A stretch of 64,000 nucleotides of DNA from Spirometra erinaceieuropaei. Its lineage: Eukaryota > Platyhelminthes > Cestoda > Diphyllobothriidea > Diphyllobothriidae. This document shows positions 1 to 11,349 of this stretch, piece by piece. Every line of letters begins with the position of its first letter. Position 1 is the stretch's first letter. Below the pieces are notes generated by a model. The model searched no databases and was not told where the DNA came from. It saw nothing but the letters and a program-made list of their open reading frames with translations. The position numbers and the translations under genes are program-made. The stretch covers positions 176,170 through 240,169 of the forward strand of contig CACRXP010000745.1 of NCBI GenBank assembly GCA_902702965.1, given 5' to 3'.

Positions 1-673
1 GGACCGTCTGGAGTAGTATAACTGAATATTTTCAAAGCATTATAATGAGAAATTAATCGGTAAGGATAAAGTGGCATGCAATACACTATAGCAAAAGTAA
101 GTGCTAGTGGACACTGCCTCGTGGTATGCAACGTTCTGGTAAGAAATTCGAGAACAAAGTAAAAATTCAAAATTCACTCAAAAAGTATGTAATATATATA
201 TATATGTCTTGTTGATAATGCAATCAGTCTCTGATAGACCACTTACCACATATTTTGTAAAGCCCATCTCGTAAGCAAATTCAGTTAACGGTTTTAGAGT
301 TTCAAGGAGAGTTGTTTTCCCACATGTTTTCAGGATAATTCGGTTCCGTGTGATAAAGAAACTACTCTCACTTAAAACAGCTATGATGAAAACTTAAGTG
401 GCAGTTACCTCAACAAGAAGGCAATCTGAAACTCGTTGTGGATTTCATCCAAAACAGTACATCGAGCCAGGTCAAGGATGTGCCGAATTTGCTTCCTAAT
501 TGATGAAATAACTGAAATTCGCAATGTGTTGCATACCTTGTTAAATGACGCATATCAGGCAAAGGTTTGCTTTCTAGCACATCCGGTTCGGAACCAAAAA
601 ACCACATCTCTAGCAGTTTCTCGGTTCCTTCGTAGATAGATTCAGACTGTCGGTTATCCATATTAACAGTCAT
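1..673 (-). CDS. AMD1: S-adenosylmethionine decarboxylase proenzyme, 5' exons (partial)
   Basis: Decarboxylates S-adenosylmethionine to supply aminopropyl groups for spermidine and spermine synthesis; a cytosolic pyruvoyl enzyme that cleaves itself. Four exons join in phase on the minus strand: 673-537 (start ATG 673, second in-frame ATG 661), 495-409, 370-247 and 21-1, the last running off the window. Introns are GT-AG (donors gtatgc, gtaact, gtaagt). The product has the N-terminal active-site motif EGTEKLLEMWF (the two acidic residues of the family), the processing site LLSESSFF where the chain is cut before the Ser that becomes pyruvoyl, the ILKTCGKTTLL block with the catalytic Cys, and the start of the YYSRR segment (family FFYSRKN). 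Alignment length to the animal enzyme is almost gap-free. About 120 residues are present of a family length near 330-350. It diverges from the small gene starting at 1,050. Confidence 0.93.
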
Positions 674-1049
674 TGAGCTAATAAGAAGGCTACAAAGTTG
701 AAAAACTACAACTAAGCAATGGTTCCGTACTTTTGCTAGCGTAACTTGAGAGACGATTTATCTTAGTCTGATAGTGAGCATGAAAGGAAAAAAACGACCG
801 TTTGGTTTGAACATTTTCTCCATTTCCACAATGAAGTAGAAACAGAAGAATGACGAAGAATTCCTGTCGATGTTAGGTTGGAGAAAGACGTACATCACAA
901 TACATAGCTTTAGGTTGAACTAAACGTATTTGCGTTAAGCATGTCAACCTCTTTATCGAAAGGCGATTTGTTGCTCTTAGGTGTATGCTGGCGGCAATAA
1001 TACGATAAATCACAGATTCCCATATAAAATTGTGAACAGTTTTTATCGC
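674..1049. promoter_or_regulatory. Divergent intergenic region, probable shared promoter
   Basis: This 376-bp stretch separates the first AMD1 codon (minus strand) from the first codon of the small plus-strand gene, so it should hold both 5' UTRs and a bidirectional promoter. I see no convincing TATA box at a fixed distance or other named element. Placement rests only on the head-to-head arrangement of the two genes. Confidence 0.4.
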
Positions 1050-1504
1050 ATGGCTTCTACCAATTCCTACTCATACTTTATGTTCAACAACGGAATCAAC
1101 ATTTTGTTCATTGTCCAAAACCCCGTAAGTGTACATGTATGTACAAGATGTAACTTTATTTGATCTCGTCAAAGAAAAGTTTGAAAACTCGAAAAACGTA
1201 AACCGAAATGTTTTGAAATCGTTTAGGTGAGCAAAACAACTGCCTTATCTATTATTTAGAAATTACATTTACTTCGGAGGTGCACGGAAAAATTGCCTTT
1301 TGACAGTACATAATGCCGCTGTTGAACCGCATATTGATGTACCACGAAAGCCCCTGGCATTACTACGGAATGAAATACTATAAGTACGGTAAACTGGCCA
1401 TTCACGATTTGTTTTTTGTGCATCCGGTGCTTAAATCCAACTTATTTCTTATTTTAGCCCAGAGGTTACTTTATGATTATGATTGGCAGGAGAAATTAGC
1501 CTAA
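1050..1504 (+). CDS. Small two-exon gene, 90-residue aromatic-rich protein, unknown function
   Basis: Exon 1 is 1,050-1,124 (25 codons from ATG, donor ccc/gtaagt). Exon 2 is 1,307-1,504 (acceptor ttttgacag, phase 0, stop TAA). The joined product begins MASTNSYSYFMFNNGINI and ends LLYDYDWQEKLA. It is rich in Tyr, Phe, His and Leu, with a hydrophobic stretch near residues 60-75 that could span a membrane once. A poly(A) signal lies 40 bp after the stop. Size, composition and one possible membrane segment would suit a small mitochondrial or other membrane-associated subunit, but I recognise no family. Coding status rests on the in-phase strong splice pair, the open frame and the poly(A) signal. 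An extra short exon in the 182-bp intron cannot be excluded. Confidence 0.5.
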
Positions 1505-1543
1505 GCAAAATGAATTCCTAGCGACACTCGTTGGTAAACAAGC

Positions 1544-1549
1544 AATAAA
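1544..1549 (+). terminator. Poly(A) signal AATAAA of the small gene
   Basis: Canonical AATAAA 40 bp past the stop codon at 1,504. A second AATAAA-like site occurs about 70 bp further on (near 1,617). Confidence 0.5.
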
Positions 1550-1624
1550 AACGCCTTTTAATATATAAAGTTCTGAAAACAGCTACAATATCCGTTGCAA
1601 ATGTCTTAAAGCACTTAATAAAAG

Positions 1625-3735
1625 AATAACAGCTACTTTGTAACAAACACGAAAAAGGCTAATAATCTCTCCTGTGTGTCCTCTGGCGTCAACGCATCGT
1701 GTCTTTTGATACTCGCTTCAGCGCCTAGCCCTCCTATTGTGAAATTAAACGCATCTCTCAAAGGGATACTGAAATTTCATAAACCAATTTTTTAGACACA
1801 ATCCAGATAGACCGCAATTCTCTAAACTGAAAAAGGCACTTTCATGACATTAAGGTGAGCTTAAGCTTTACAATCACATTCCGGTACAGGACTTTGAATC
1901 TGAAAGATTATTCACCCTGAGTGTGAAAAGCATACCTTCAAGAATTGTGGGCTAGCTAAACATGCACTTCATCCAGTACGCCAGAATCAACTTGGAGCTG
2001 TTGACAGACAGAACAAGAGCCGGAATTTTCGCGTGATCCAGCACCAGAAAGATGACAAAAACGAGACCGGGGAGAGACTTCAAAAACGTTCCTTTTATGT
2101 CTCTGTCCGATAAGTTCAAACAAACAAAAAGTAAAAGAAAAAATCCCAAAAGGCATTCAGTTAGCTTATCTTTATTATTTTTCCCATATATAGTTTTTAT
2201 TCGGAAAAGTACTTGCCGGCCCTTACAATCCGATCTGCAGAGCGAGACGGGGAGTATTATTAATGACAACAAACTAATGCATAAGATAATCCTGTGGAAG
2301 GGTCCTTCAAATATGGTTTGTCAAACAGTTTACAATTAACTAGACGAGGTACAACTAAGCCCAAACAAGAAACCTAAACTGCGATCACATCTAGCAACCT
2401 AAACTATGCTACGTGACATGTTATAATTGAAAATTCTTCCTGCATATAAGTTGACTAAGGAAAAAGAAAACGTCCATGAACACCAATATGTAAAGTGGAG
2501 AAAGAATTGACAAGAAAAATCAATCGAAATCCTCCTTTAGGGAGCAAATATTTCTAACGTGATCAACGTGCCGAAATATAGTGTTGACTGCCTATACCGT
2601 TGCAGTGTTAAAAAGAAAAAGGTTTGTCTGTCATGAATAGAGATCACTTTAGCAATCGTTGGTCTACGATTATGATTTGTATTCCTCCGTTAATAAGCTG
2701 CTTCCACAAGTACTTGATGTTGGCAAATCCGCAGCAGAATGCTTACATTCTCTAATGAATGAATGCGTCGTCTGTAGCCTAACTGGATCCTACTGCGCCC
2801 TGCGTATAATCCGTCATATAATTAAATGAACAATGACCAAAAATGACAGATGGTTTGTCAAACAATGAAGCGTGGGGAAGGATTAAGCGTCAAATCAAAA
2901 TTACATGATGTGGTGACCAGCACTACCGAGAGTAAATTCAAAACTAGTAACAGAATGGAATGAAATAGTGTTGTTTTAGCACATGTCGTTCGGCAAATAA
3001 CACTGCAATACACGTAAAACAGTGGAAAATCCTCCTTATTAGTTTTGTGTTTCTGTGACATAAACCTTTGCATATTTGACAGTTTTCATAAGCGAATGGC
3101 CATTAGAAACCCTGCATGAAAGAAGAGTTTTGCCACAAATTAAGCAATCCATCTTTATATAAATGCGCAAAATATTGTCAGCCGTAAGCATCGCGCACGA
3201 GGATTAGTCGACTTGTTCAACCACCGGCTGACTTAGTAAAAGTTGGCTGCCGTCTCGTCGCATGCATTTGGTATCATGTTTACGAGGGAGACCAACGGAA
3301 GTTTGAGCGTTCTGAACGTCGCTGTCCACTGCATGCACAGCAGCAGTTTAAAGGCCCGGATAATGACTGGTACGTTAATAAGTTTATGGGTACAGTAGAC
3401 TTTAGCAACATCTGTCACACACTCTGAGCCCTTCCCATACCTCTCTCTGGTTCAACCCAGGGCCACAAGGCCAGAGTTATTAGACGGCGGGAATAGTTAG
3501 CACAGCGAAAGCACGCACCAAGGTGTACCATTATATCCCCTATCCAAATATACCTCGGGCAAGATTTTATCTACCAAGAAAGAATGGACCCGTACATCGG
3601 CGTGCAACCACACCCCAATGTTGGCACTAGCAATGAGTGCACATTCCCGATAACGGCAGTCGGACTCTGGTCTAGCCCGGGTTTTGTTTCATCTTATTTA
3701 CCGTGTAACCAGTTAGAGGGCCAAAGGAGAGCAGA
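1625..3735. other. No recognised gene
   Basis: Nothing identifiable in about 2.1 kb. A short hydrophobic open frame on the minus strand (2,124-1,952) follows an acceptor-like site and ends in a stop with no clear partner exon. Another minus-strand frame at 3,418-3,233 has no recognisable motif. The stretch is moderately AT-rich and lacks obvious repeats. Confidence 0.3.
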
Positions 3736-3736
3736 C

Positions 3737-3767
<31 letters not shown>
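3737..3767. repeat. (AAT)n microsatellite
   Basis: About ten perfect AAT units. Read on the minus strand it gives a spurious poly-leucine open frame next to the LINE C-terminal remnant. Confidence 0.95.
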
Positions 3768-3999
3768 TGTGTGAAATACAAGTTTACAGTCGAAGCCAGG
3801 GAAAGATTAAGCACAAATCCGGCCAGCAGTGGAAAAAATCCTGATAAAAAAATTAAAGAGGATGGTGGTTTTGCATAGTATGGAGGGCTAAGGAGAAAAA
3901 ATGCTGAGCATGAAAATAAGACAGTAAAGAAAGGGATGGGTAGCACTGCACCGGATATTTTTAGTCGCCAATTCTTTTCATTAAGGTTGGACTGGACCA

Positions 4000-4665
4000 A
4001 ACAGAGGCACTAAAGAATAGCTGTCGCTACTGTCTAAAACATTGTACTTGGTGATACCGGCCGTAGAGATAAGAGTCCAAGAACGCCATCGCTACGGTGT
4101 ATTCGATCGATGGATTCAGCACCCAAAATTTGCAAGAGTTTCTCTGAATGGAAAAAGCGAGTAATAGTCTCTTTAACAAAGGACAATTTGCAGAGTTTTC
4201 ACATTCCTCGATACTTTATTCCACATAGCCATTGCATTAACGTGAAAGAACCGACGATATTTAACGGCAAGTGCCAGATGAAGAAATAGAAAGTCCTCAC
4301 GGTGACTCTTACGTCGGGTTGGGCAAGATGTCTCAAAGTGGTGGGCGAATTAAAGGTACGATCATATAAAATCTTAAATAGTAAAAATAGTCCCTTTTGT
4401 AATTTACAAAATCATTAAGGATCAAGACCATTAAGCCAGCAATGTTTTTGGTAAGACAAGTGTCGCTGTTCCGAGGTTAAAACCCTCTTGATAAAAGAAG
4501 TGTTGGACGGATTCTATGTCCTACCACTCAGCAGCACTCATGAGGCTAAATAAAAACGACAAGTATTTCAGGCGCATTGATGGCGCATTCTAAAATCGGT
4601 AGTTTAAAAGTCGTTCTACGTGTTTTGGAGACTATCTGGGCGCAGTGTTCCGAAAGACTAGGGCT
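4000..4665 (-). mobile_element. LINE (Jockey/CR1-like) reverse-transcriptase C-terminal remnant
   Basis: The minus-strand translation, with several frame changes, gives ESVQHFFYQ, FKILYDRTFNSPTTLRH, LAVKYRRFFHVNAMAMWN and DYYSLFP. These are the usual last motifs of Jockey/CR1-type LINE ORF2 proteins (VQ-F, YKIL, R-F-F--R----WN-LP, F---L). Stops and frameshifts show it is dead. It is probably the 3' part of the LINE at 6,290-8,145, separated from it by about 1.6 kb of unrelated sequence. Boundaries are approximate. Confidence 0.75.
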
Positions 4666-4669
4666 CTAG

Positions 4670-6285
4670 GAGTATGACACACCCAGATCCTTAATTATTC
4701 CATGTCCATTTATGTCGTGACTGTCAACAATTGGTTGAGATTGATGGTCGACGGTAACCAACATAACTGAGCATTTATGCCAAGAAAGAGAAAGGCGCCA
4801 TGTACGGCACCACTGGCAAAGGTCTGTAGGTAGCTTTTTAAGAGCTCGAGCGCGATGTCACGATCTGTTGGCTTAATAAATGAATAATTTTATTTAAAGA
4901 TTCTTAGGGGTCCCATCCGAGCAAGTTACTATAAACTTTCGTGTTAATTTTAGAGAAAGTAGACAGATTCTCTACATTATTCAAATTTCGGTTGTAGAAC
5001 AAACAAGCACATGTAAAAACGATCAGCGAGCAGTGATAAAGCTCCTAATGAAAGAATCCAGATGAGTATGACTTGGTTAACCCTTAAGGAGTAAAATTCT
5101 GCAGCAAATGAGAGGAAAAATGTGCGGGTCGAACGGAACTGGCCTACCTACGTATTTAACATGGGAATTAGAACGTAAATCGTCAAAACAGAGCCTCCTA
5201 AACCAATTGAGTTTATCCACCTTGAAGTGGCAAGACAGATGGACGTAGACGCGACGGGACGCAGTCTGCTCAGAGTCCAGCCAAGGATGGGACATTAACT
5301 GCTAGGTCAGTTATCAAAGCGTAAGAAAGAGAATGCGACCCTGGGATCTCTTTGCTGACTGACAAAACTGCTAATAAATGGCGAAGGTAGAAGACTCACG
5401 CCGTGACCGTCAGCAAACAGTTCGTGGTCTAAGTTAGGAGACGACATCAAGATCTGCAAAAGTCAACGATTGGCGGTAAGCGTTCGAGATCGCGGGGGTT
5501 AAGGGGAAATTCTGAGAGTGTCGGCAATCAGTCAAAATGAGGAGTCTTAAGGCATGCACTTCAACTGGTCAATCTACTTCTCTGGGAGAATTTGTTAGGG
5601 AGGATATCGCATTCAATGAGGGGCAGGATGAATGAACTTAAAACCAAAAAAAATTAACATTTCTGATGTGGGACCCTAGGAGACGAAACGACATACAAAG
5701 AAGGGAAATTTGAACGGATACGGAACTTAAGTGGGGCATCATAAATGACCAATGGCCACTTCTCAGTGTCATAAAGAAAGTTGTCCGAGAAAGATGGGGC
5801 AACTAAAGGTCTTATCGAGCCAGTATTAAGATAAATGCGTAAACCTCTCTTTTAAGTGTGTAGATTATCAAACTATCCTATATATATGGGAAGATTATTC
5901 CAGGGGAAAGTATACCTAAACATGAGAAGAACAAAATGCTTATAGGTATGAGAAGCGGAAAGTGTATAATTAAGGAAGAATTGCGAAGAATTTATGGCGA
6001 ATACTAGGAGTAAGGGCCGAAATTCGAAGAAGACTTGAACTATTATTAATGCGAAATATGAGACAGAAGCCTGCGTCTAGTCTTCGTACCGATAAAACTT
6101 TAGATTATTTATGTGGCACATATATGCGTAGGAAATATTTGGATTTTTTCTTACTAATAGTCTTATAGTAAAATTTCCTATAGCATTTTCAATTTTAAAC
6201 GACCATTCTCTTTCGTAAAACCAAAGAATGGGCAATGATAGTCGAGAATGAGAAGTACAACCATTCAAGAGAGTTCTAATTCAAT
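4670..6285. other. Unidentified 1.6-kb segment inside a split LINE
   Basis: This block separates two pieces of what looks like one minus-strand LINE. The piece to the right ends just after the RT thumb (at about 6,290) and the piece to the left resumes at the conserved VQ motif (about 4,660). Short AT-rich open frames here match nothing I recognise. It may be a later insertion or simply decayed linker. Confidence 0.35.
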
Positions 6286-6289
6286 TTCA

Positions 6290-8145
6290 AGAGGATAGCA
6301 ATTGTACGAAATAAAGCCAGGATTTGGCAGCTTTGGCCGTAATTCTGTCGGCTTGTGGCAAGAGATCAAAATTTTTGTTGTAGCTTATAAATAAACCCTG
6401 GATGGTTGTACATTCAGCCATAGGTTTGCCTTGAAAGACCACTGGACGTAGTAGCCCATCAGGTCCAAAACACATAATGCGACATTTAGACAGAGAGAAT
6501 TACATTAGTCAATTTGAGTTCCACGGTGGGAGAGCAAGCATGTCAGCGTTGATTTGCTCCAGGCAATGAAGGATCGTGGACTTATTGAATGAAAATACAC
6601 ATTTGAGATCGTAAGCATAGATAAAGGATTGGAAATGTTTAACTGCTGACGAGATAACATTTATGTAAAGCAGAAACAAAAGAGGACATAAAACGGTACC
6701 TTGTAGGACATCACTTGTTGGACCACACTCACTCTCGTGGAAGAATGAAGATCCCACTAAAACCTTTTATTTGCGATTCGACTGGTATGACTTGATAAAG
6801 TCTATAAGAGGACTTTGAAATCCCAGAGCTTCAAATCTAACCAAGAGTCTTCTATGTGGCGCTCTATCAAAGGCTTTCCTAAGATCAACACCAACAACCT
6901 AAACAGGTAAATGAATATTACGAATAGAAGTAAATAGATTTAGAAACGACATATGACATGTTTCACGAGAGCGATCGGGCGAAAACCGTGTTGGAAAGGG
7001 ATAATAACTTGATTGGCTATACAAAAGTCGGTTAGTTTCATGGCAATAATTTTTTAAACATTTTGACGAAGGAGGTGGTTTATGGACACCTCGATAGTTT
7101 TGAACATCAGAACGACAGCCAGATTTAAATACTGGAGTAATAATATAGGTTTTTTAACAGTCAGGAAAGAAACAATTTTCGAGAAGGACTGAAAAGAGTT
7201 TGCTAAGCAGAGCAGGTAAATCTCTTAGCCGTTTTACAAGAGGGTTCGGGATATTGTCTGTTCCTACTGAGGCTTATGCCCATATCCAACTTTCATTTCA
7301 TCGAGCCCTACTCCGGTCTATGCCTGGATGTCTGGTTCGAAACGGAGCGGTTGAGTTTTTAATAAACGTTTTAGACAGGAGAGCATTGAAACTGTCAGCG
7401 GCCAACTGTGCATCAGTTATAGGATTCCCGAAAGCGTCCCAAAGAGTGGGATGCTGCGTTTTTCTGAGAGTTCGTACCTTTCGAGAAAAAAGTTTCGAGA
7501 CATTAAACGAACGGTTTTCGATGAAGTGGACCACCTTTACTGGCTGCGTTTCTTCGGACAATCTCTTAGCCCGCGCAAAAATATCCCAAATTGAGGGCGG
7601 AACGGGAACGTCGTCCTGAAGAGGGGATCGACGAGAAGGCTTGCGCAAACTACAGCGAAAGGGTAAGGGAAGGAGAACCTCATCCCCGGTATTCATTATT
7701 TTTTACGAGGGGCAAAACGAGAAATAAGCGGATCCAAAATTTCGTTAGTTTATCATTACGAACATTTACATCCGAACTTAGGAAGAAGTCATTCCAATCG
7801 TAGAAATTATGATGTGTTATTAATTCGGCCAAGCGAACTGATTGGAAATCAAAGATGAAGCTATGCAAAATATCGACGGATACGCTCGCCTCTATCGTCC
7901 TTGCCTTCAAATCAGAAAGGAGTGATTCAGCCACGCTGCCCGCATTACTGTTTTTCCTCCCTTCATTCAAGCAACCCGCTATTATAGTGATACACTAATC
8001 CACAGGGATCAGGGACCACGCTTATTATATAGTTCAATGGACGAGCATTTTCGGCCATCACATTTGCACAAAGATTTAACAACGCATCTCTGAATGTCTT
8101 TTGTTTCTTCTGAGGGCATTGTGCCAAAGAAAACCTACATTGCAT
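6290..8145 (-). mobile_element. LINE (Jockey/CR1-like), decayed linker and reverse transcriptase
   Basis: Minus-strand reading from high to low coordinates gives an endonuclease-RT linker (7,970-7,298), then RT blocks: a DLRKAFDRAPHRRLL-like stretch near 6,890, GTVLCPLLFLLYINVISS near 6,690 and the catalytic YxDD box degraded to YAYDLKCVF near 6,610. The thumb (KCRIMCFGP, TIQGLFISYNKN) follows, ending near 6,290. Loss of one catalytic Asp (YADD to YAYD), stops and frame changes show it is inactive. The first part (8,145-7,970) is assigned only by continuity. It lies immediately downstream of another LINE in the same orientation. Confidence 0.78.
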
Positions 8146-8269
8146 AAAGTTATGTCTTTAGTACATTTGTGTCTAAACTTTTGCATATGAATCCGCGTAT
8201 GCGAGTGACCTTCCGTAACATTTTAGATGGGACCACACAAAGGCGCGGTAAACTCCCCAAAATTGTCTA

Positions 8270-9430
8270 TGTTAAAGGTTACCAACGCACTTTTGATCGC
8301 ATGGAGCACTCCATGGTGTTTTTTTAGCCCTGTTGTACTGCAGTGCTGGTTTCATGTTGTTGCGTACCCAAACACCGAAATCCTTCAGTGAAGATTCTTT
8401 GGGAATAACAATGTCTTTCAGGCGATATGCCCTCAGGCCCTCAGTTGAATGATAGTTGGTTGGATGCAGACGAAGTACGGCACACTTCTGCACACTGAAA
8501 TCAAGAAGCCATTTATCGGACCACATGTACATTCGGTGCAGATTATTTTAAAGGTTTCTCTGGTCATTCGGACCCCTAGTGACTTACCAGAGCCTAATGT
8601 CATTAGTGGACATTATCTTACTGCGGTAGAGTTCTTGAAGGCTGTTATTAACATAGAGGATGAAAAGTAAGGATCCGAGAACTGAGACTTGATGCACACC
8701 ACTAGTCAGGTTAACCCAGTCTAAGATATCCTCACCGATACAGACACACTGTTCCCGGCCAATCGAAATGCCCTTATTCAGTTCAAACGATCTCCCCGGA
8801 TGCTGATGGCGCTCAATTTGCGAAGAAAACGTTGGTGCAGGACAGTGTCGAATGCTTTGCAGAAATCGATGTACACGACACCGACCTCAAAACTCTCCTC
8901 TTTAGCCCTGGTCCAGATCTCCAGACAAGTTAGCAGATTTGAGGGACAGCAACGTCCTCTCCGGAAGCCCTGACGGAAGTTCTGTAGGACATTGTTTTCT
9001 TCGCAAAATTACTGTATAACACTAGAGTTTTCATTTTTTTCACGAGAGGGAAGTTAAGCTAATAGGTCCGAGGTTGCTTTCTGTCATTCTGCTACTTCCC
9101 TTATATAAGGAGACGAGGTTAGCTGTCTTCTGCTGTGGTGGCAGCCTCCCTGTTCTGATTGACAGCTCAAAGAGGGTCGAAAGAGGCTTTGACAGCTCTG
9201 TTGATAGCTCCTAAGCCTCAGCAATGGAATTCTTTTGGGTTCCGAAGACTTACCCAGCTTAATTTGACTGAGGACGCGTCTTACCTCTTCGATGGAAAAG
9301 GCAACGGTTTAAATGACGGCAGTATCATGGCGCATTTGAATGTGTCCTCTGTCTTGGTCCATTTCAAACTCCTGATTGTCTTCATAGGACTCCACCCTTA
9401 AAAGCAATTGAAAAAAACTGAGATAGTAAT
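8270..9430 (-). mobile_element. LINE (Jockey/CR1-like) reverse-transcriptase domain, decayed
   Basis: The minus-strand translation gives, in order, NDRKQPRTY near 9,090 (family S-xNYRPISL), GFRRGRCCPSNLLTCLEIW near 8,950, VGVVYIDFCKAFDTVLHQ near 8,870 (RT motif with catalytic Asp), TSGVHQVSVLGSLLFILY near 8,680 (family SGVPQGSVLGPLLF-LY), and WLLDFSVQKCAVLRL followed by SSLKDFGVWV near 8,390. This is a textbook RT series. The YADD box and part of the palm are missing between 8,640 and 8,530, and stops are scattered. It is a separate copy from the LINE at 6,290-8,145 because its RT repeats the same blocks. Confidence 0.85.
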
Positions 9431-9572
9431 TGTGCTTTCTGTGGCCCTTTACCTAATAAGCTTCCGGGGCTATCCTTTGGAAACGCAATTCCGATCCTTC
9501 ATTTTCTCCTACTGCTGATGTTCCCATAAAACTTCTTGGGATATCAAATGGATTCTGCTATAAGTCGACGCG

Positions 9573-10600
9573 CAAGCGCATTTGCCTCACCCATCGGCTT
9601 GGTCGGTCACTGGTGAACTAGTCTCTAGTACACCAATCTACACTCACCGCACCCACCCAAACTGCCCTCACTGTCCCCACACATTCATTCGCCGTATGAT
9701 TTCATCAGCTCACATGCGCATTTACGAAAGTCAGCGGGAAAAAACCGTTTTCTTTATCATACGCCCCTCATCAACTACCGTATTACACAACAATGTCACC
9801 GCTGTAAGCACTCAATCACCACATGCCATGCCAGTGGGAAGTGTGCTTCTGGACTCCGTCTTCATGCGGCCCCTCTGCTGCATGTGTGATCCGAGATTGA
9901 GTGTATCATGGTATGCCAGAACCGTGGCTTGGGATGCTGCAGACTGACGCCTCAACTCAGTCCACGCAGTCCGTCTTGCTGTGTGTGTTTGTGTAGACTG
10001 GCGGACTGATGGACTGAGAGCAAAGCTGTCACGGCTCCTTCTTAAAGTGACCTGTGGCACTCTCACGCATGTGAGGAGTGTGTGGGCTATTGCCCTTCGG
10101 TCGCTGACTGACTGGTTTCCCAGACTTTGAAGGATGATTATCCAGGCTGTGTTTTGCTCTTCTGGGCCTCAAAGTTTGCGAGCGTCTGCTATGCCATGAT
10201 CAGCAAACCCTGGCCATCACAATCAGGTGTGCCCTGAGAGTTCTGCGGTATCCGTTTCTCTGGCGGTAGATGCACTTAGATGCCCGCTGGGTATACAGGT
10301 CATATGCATGGCTGCCCAGTCATCGACATATTTTCAATTGTTGTTGATGGTGGTCCAAATCCTAGTTAAGTGTTTGTTTTGGACCATGGAGTGTGGAGTG
10401 GAGCGCCAAAGTGCGGGTTTGTTCGCGCCATCCACCTGCTCCCTTTTCGCTTCCGGTTTTCTTGACTTTGTCTTGACACCGAGCCCAGATGGTAAGGAGA
10501 GTGCGGTAGGCGCGGCGCAAGTTACTATGCTAATTTAACCTTGCTGTGAAGCACACAGTGGACAACCTCAGATGCGACAGTCGAACCATCAATTCCTTTT
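9573..10600 (+). mobile_element. ZF-LINE copy, old 3' remnant (last fingers plus 3' UTR)
   Basis: Starts within a finger (SPIGLVGHW, then NCPHCPHTF and HMRIYES, decayed from the GLVGHLRIH and CPHCPRTF blocks of the intact copy at 21.58 kb). It then follows the same 3' UTR order as that copy, including 'agtgggaagtgtgc', 'ggactggcggactg' and the terminal block 'cttgactttgtcttgacacc' to 'gtcgaac'. It is clearly diverged by point changes and small indels, so it is an old insertion. It has no poly(A) tail. Confidence 0.85.
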
Positions 10601-11125
10601 ACGTGTTCATTTCGCTTAAAGTCGTTCATGATTAAGTTGGAGTTTTGACCGATTTATTTGTGTGGGTTTTTGGGCAATTTTTAATTTTTGGTAAGTTTGG
10701 GCACAGTTCGTGCCTTATGCCAGGTACTGTACATTAAAATATTTAATTACCTTATAGAACCCGCTACGTCTATGCATTGACTCAAATGTAACGTATTTGA
10801 CTAGCTCTATTATCTGAGGTCGCATTCTTTGGGAACCATGTATGCGATTGCATCGGCAGCCATTGGTTGGTAAACGATCACCAATTTGAAACCCTATCGC
10901 ACTCTTAACGCCCATAGGTGAAATTGTCAGTCCAGTTAACTTTATTCGGTCTCTCTATAAATCACTCCTATAGTGTCTATAGCGAAGATTACATTGAGGT
11001 GAGCAAGTGATTAAAACTCAGGCTTATTGCATAGAATAGACAGAAAGCTGTTGCTTGACTATATGGGACATTCTTGGTGGTCTGATGCTAATTTACAGTC
11101 TGCATAATTTCTAGATTCTACCGAC
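10601..11125. other. No recognised feature
   Basis: AT-rich sequence between a LINE 3' end and a dispersed repeat. A minus-strand open frame at 10,915-10,715 shows no motif. Confidence 0.3.
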
Positions 11126-11129
11126 AGCG

Positions 11130-11345
11130 AGCATTCAGCACATAAATTGGTAAATCTGGAAAAAGCTCATTATCTTCCAGCCTGGACAATATCTGCGGAT
11201 TGTGAGAAAATTACAGTGTTTAAATGTATATTTATTTACGCATGTTTCGCCGATCTTGTGCGGCTGCCTGACGCAGCTGCGAGGGGTCCTGATCACTAGT
11301 GGCTCCTTCAGCCCCCCGCGTGTTTTCTGGTATATGAACTCCACT
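11130..11345 (-). repeat. Dispersed repeat with hammerhead-like core, decayed copy
   Basis: On the minus strand this starts 'ggagttcatataccagaaa' and matches the plus-strand repeat at 26,901-27,014, with conserved blocks 'cgcagc' and 'cggcgaaaca'. It contains CTGAAG followed about 60 nt later by GGCGAAAC, the two strands of a hammerhead-type core. An extra G disrupts the CTGAAGA box and the outer stem is not preserved. Probably a terminal part of a Penelope-like element or an associated non-autonomous repeat. Confidence 0.55.
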
Positions 11346-11349
11346 TCAC

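Noticed and set aside
1952..2272. Hydrophobic minus-strand open frame as a membrane-protein exon
   Set aside because: An acceptor-like site exists, but the frame ends in a stop with no poly(A) signal or partner exon and no homology.
3713..4000. Leucine-rich hydrophobic open frame
   Set aside because: Its end is the (AAT)n microsatellite read on the minus strand and its start is LINE remnant.
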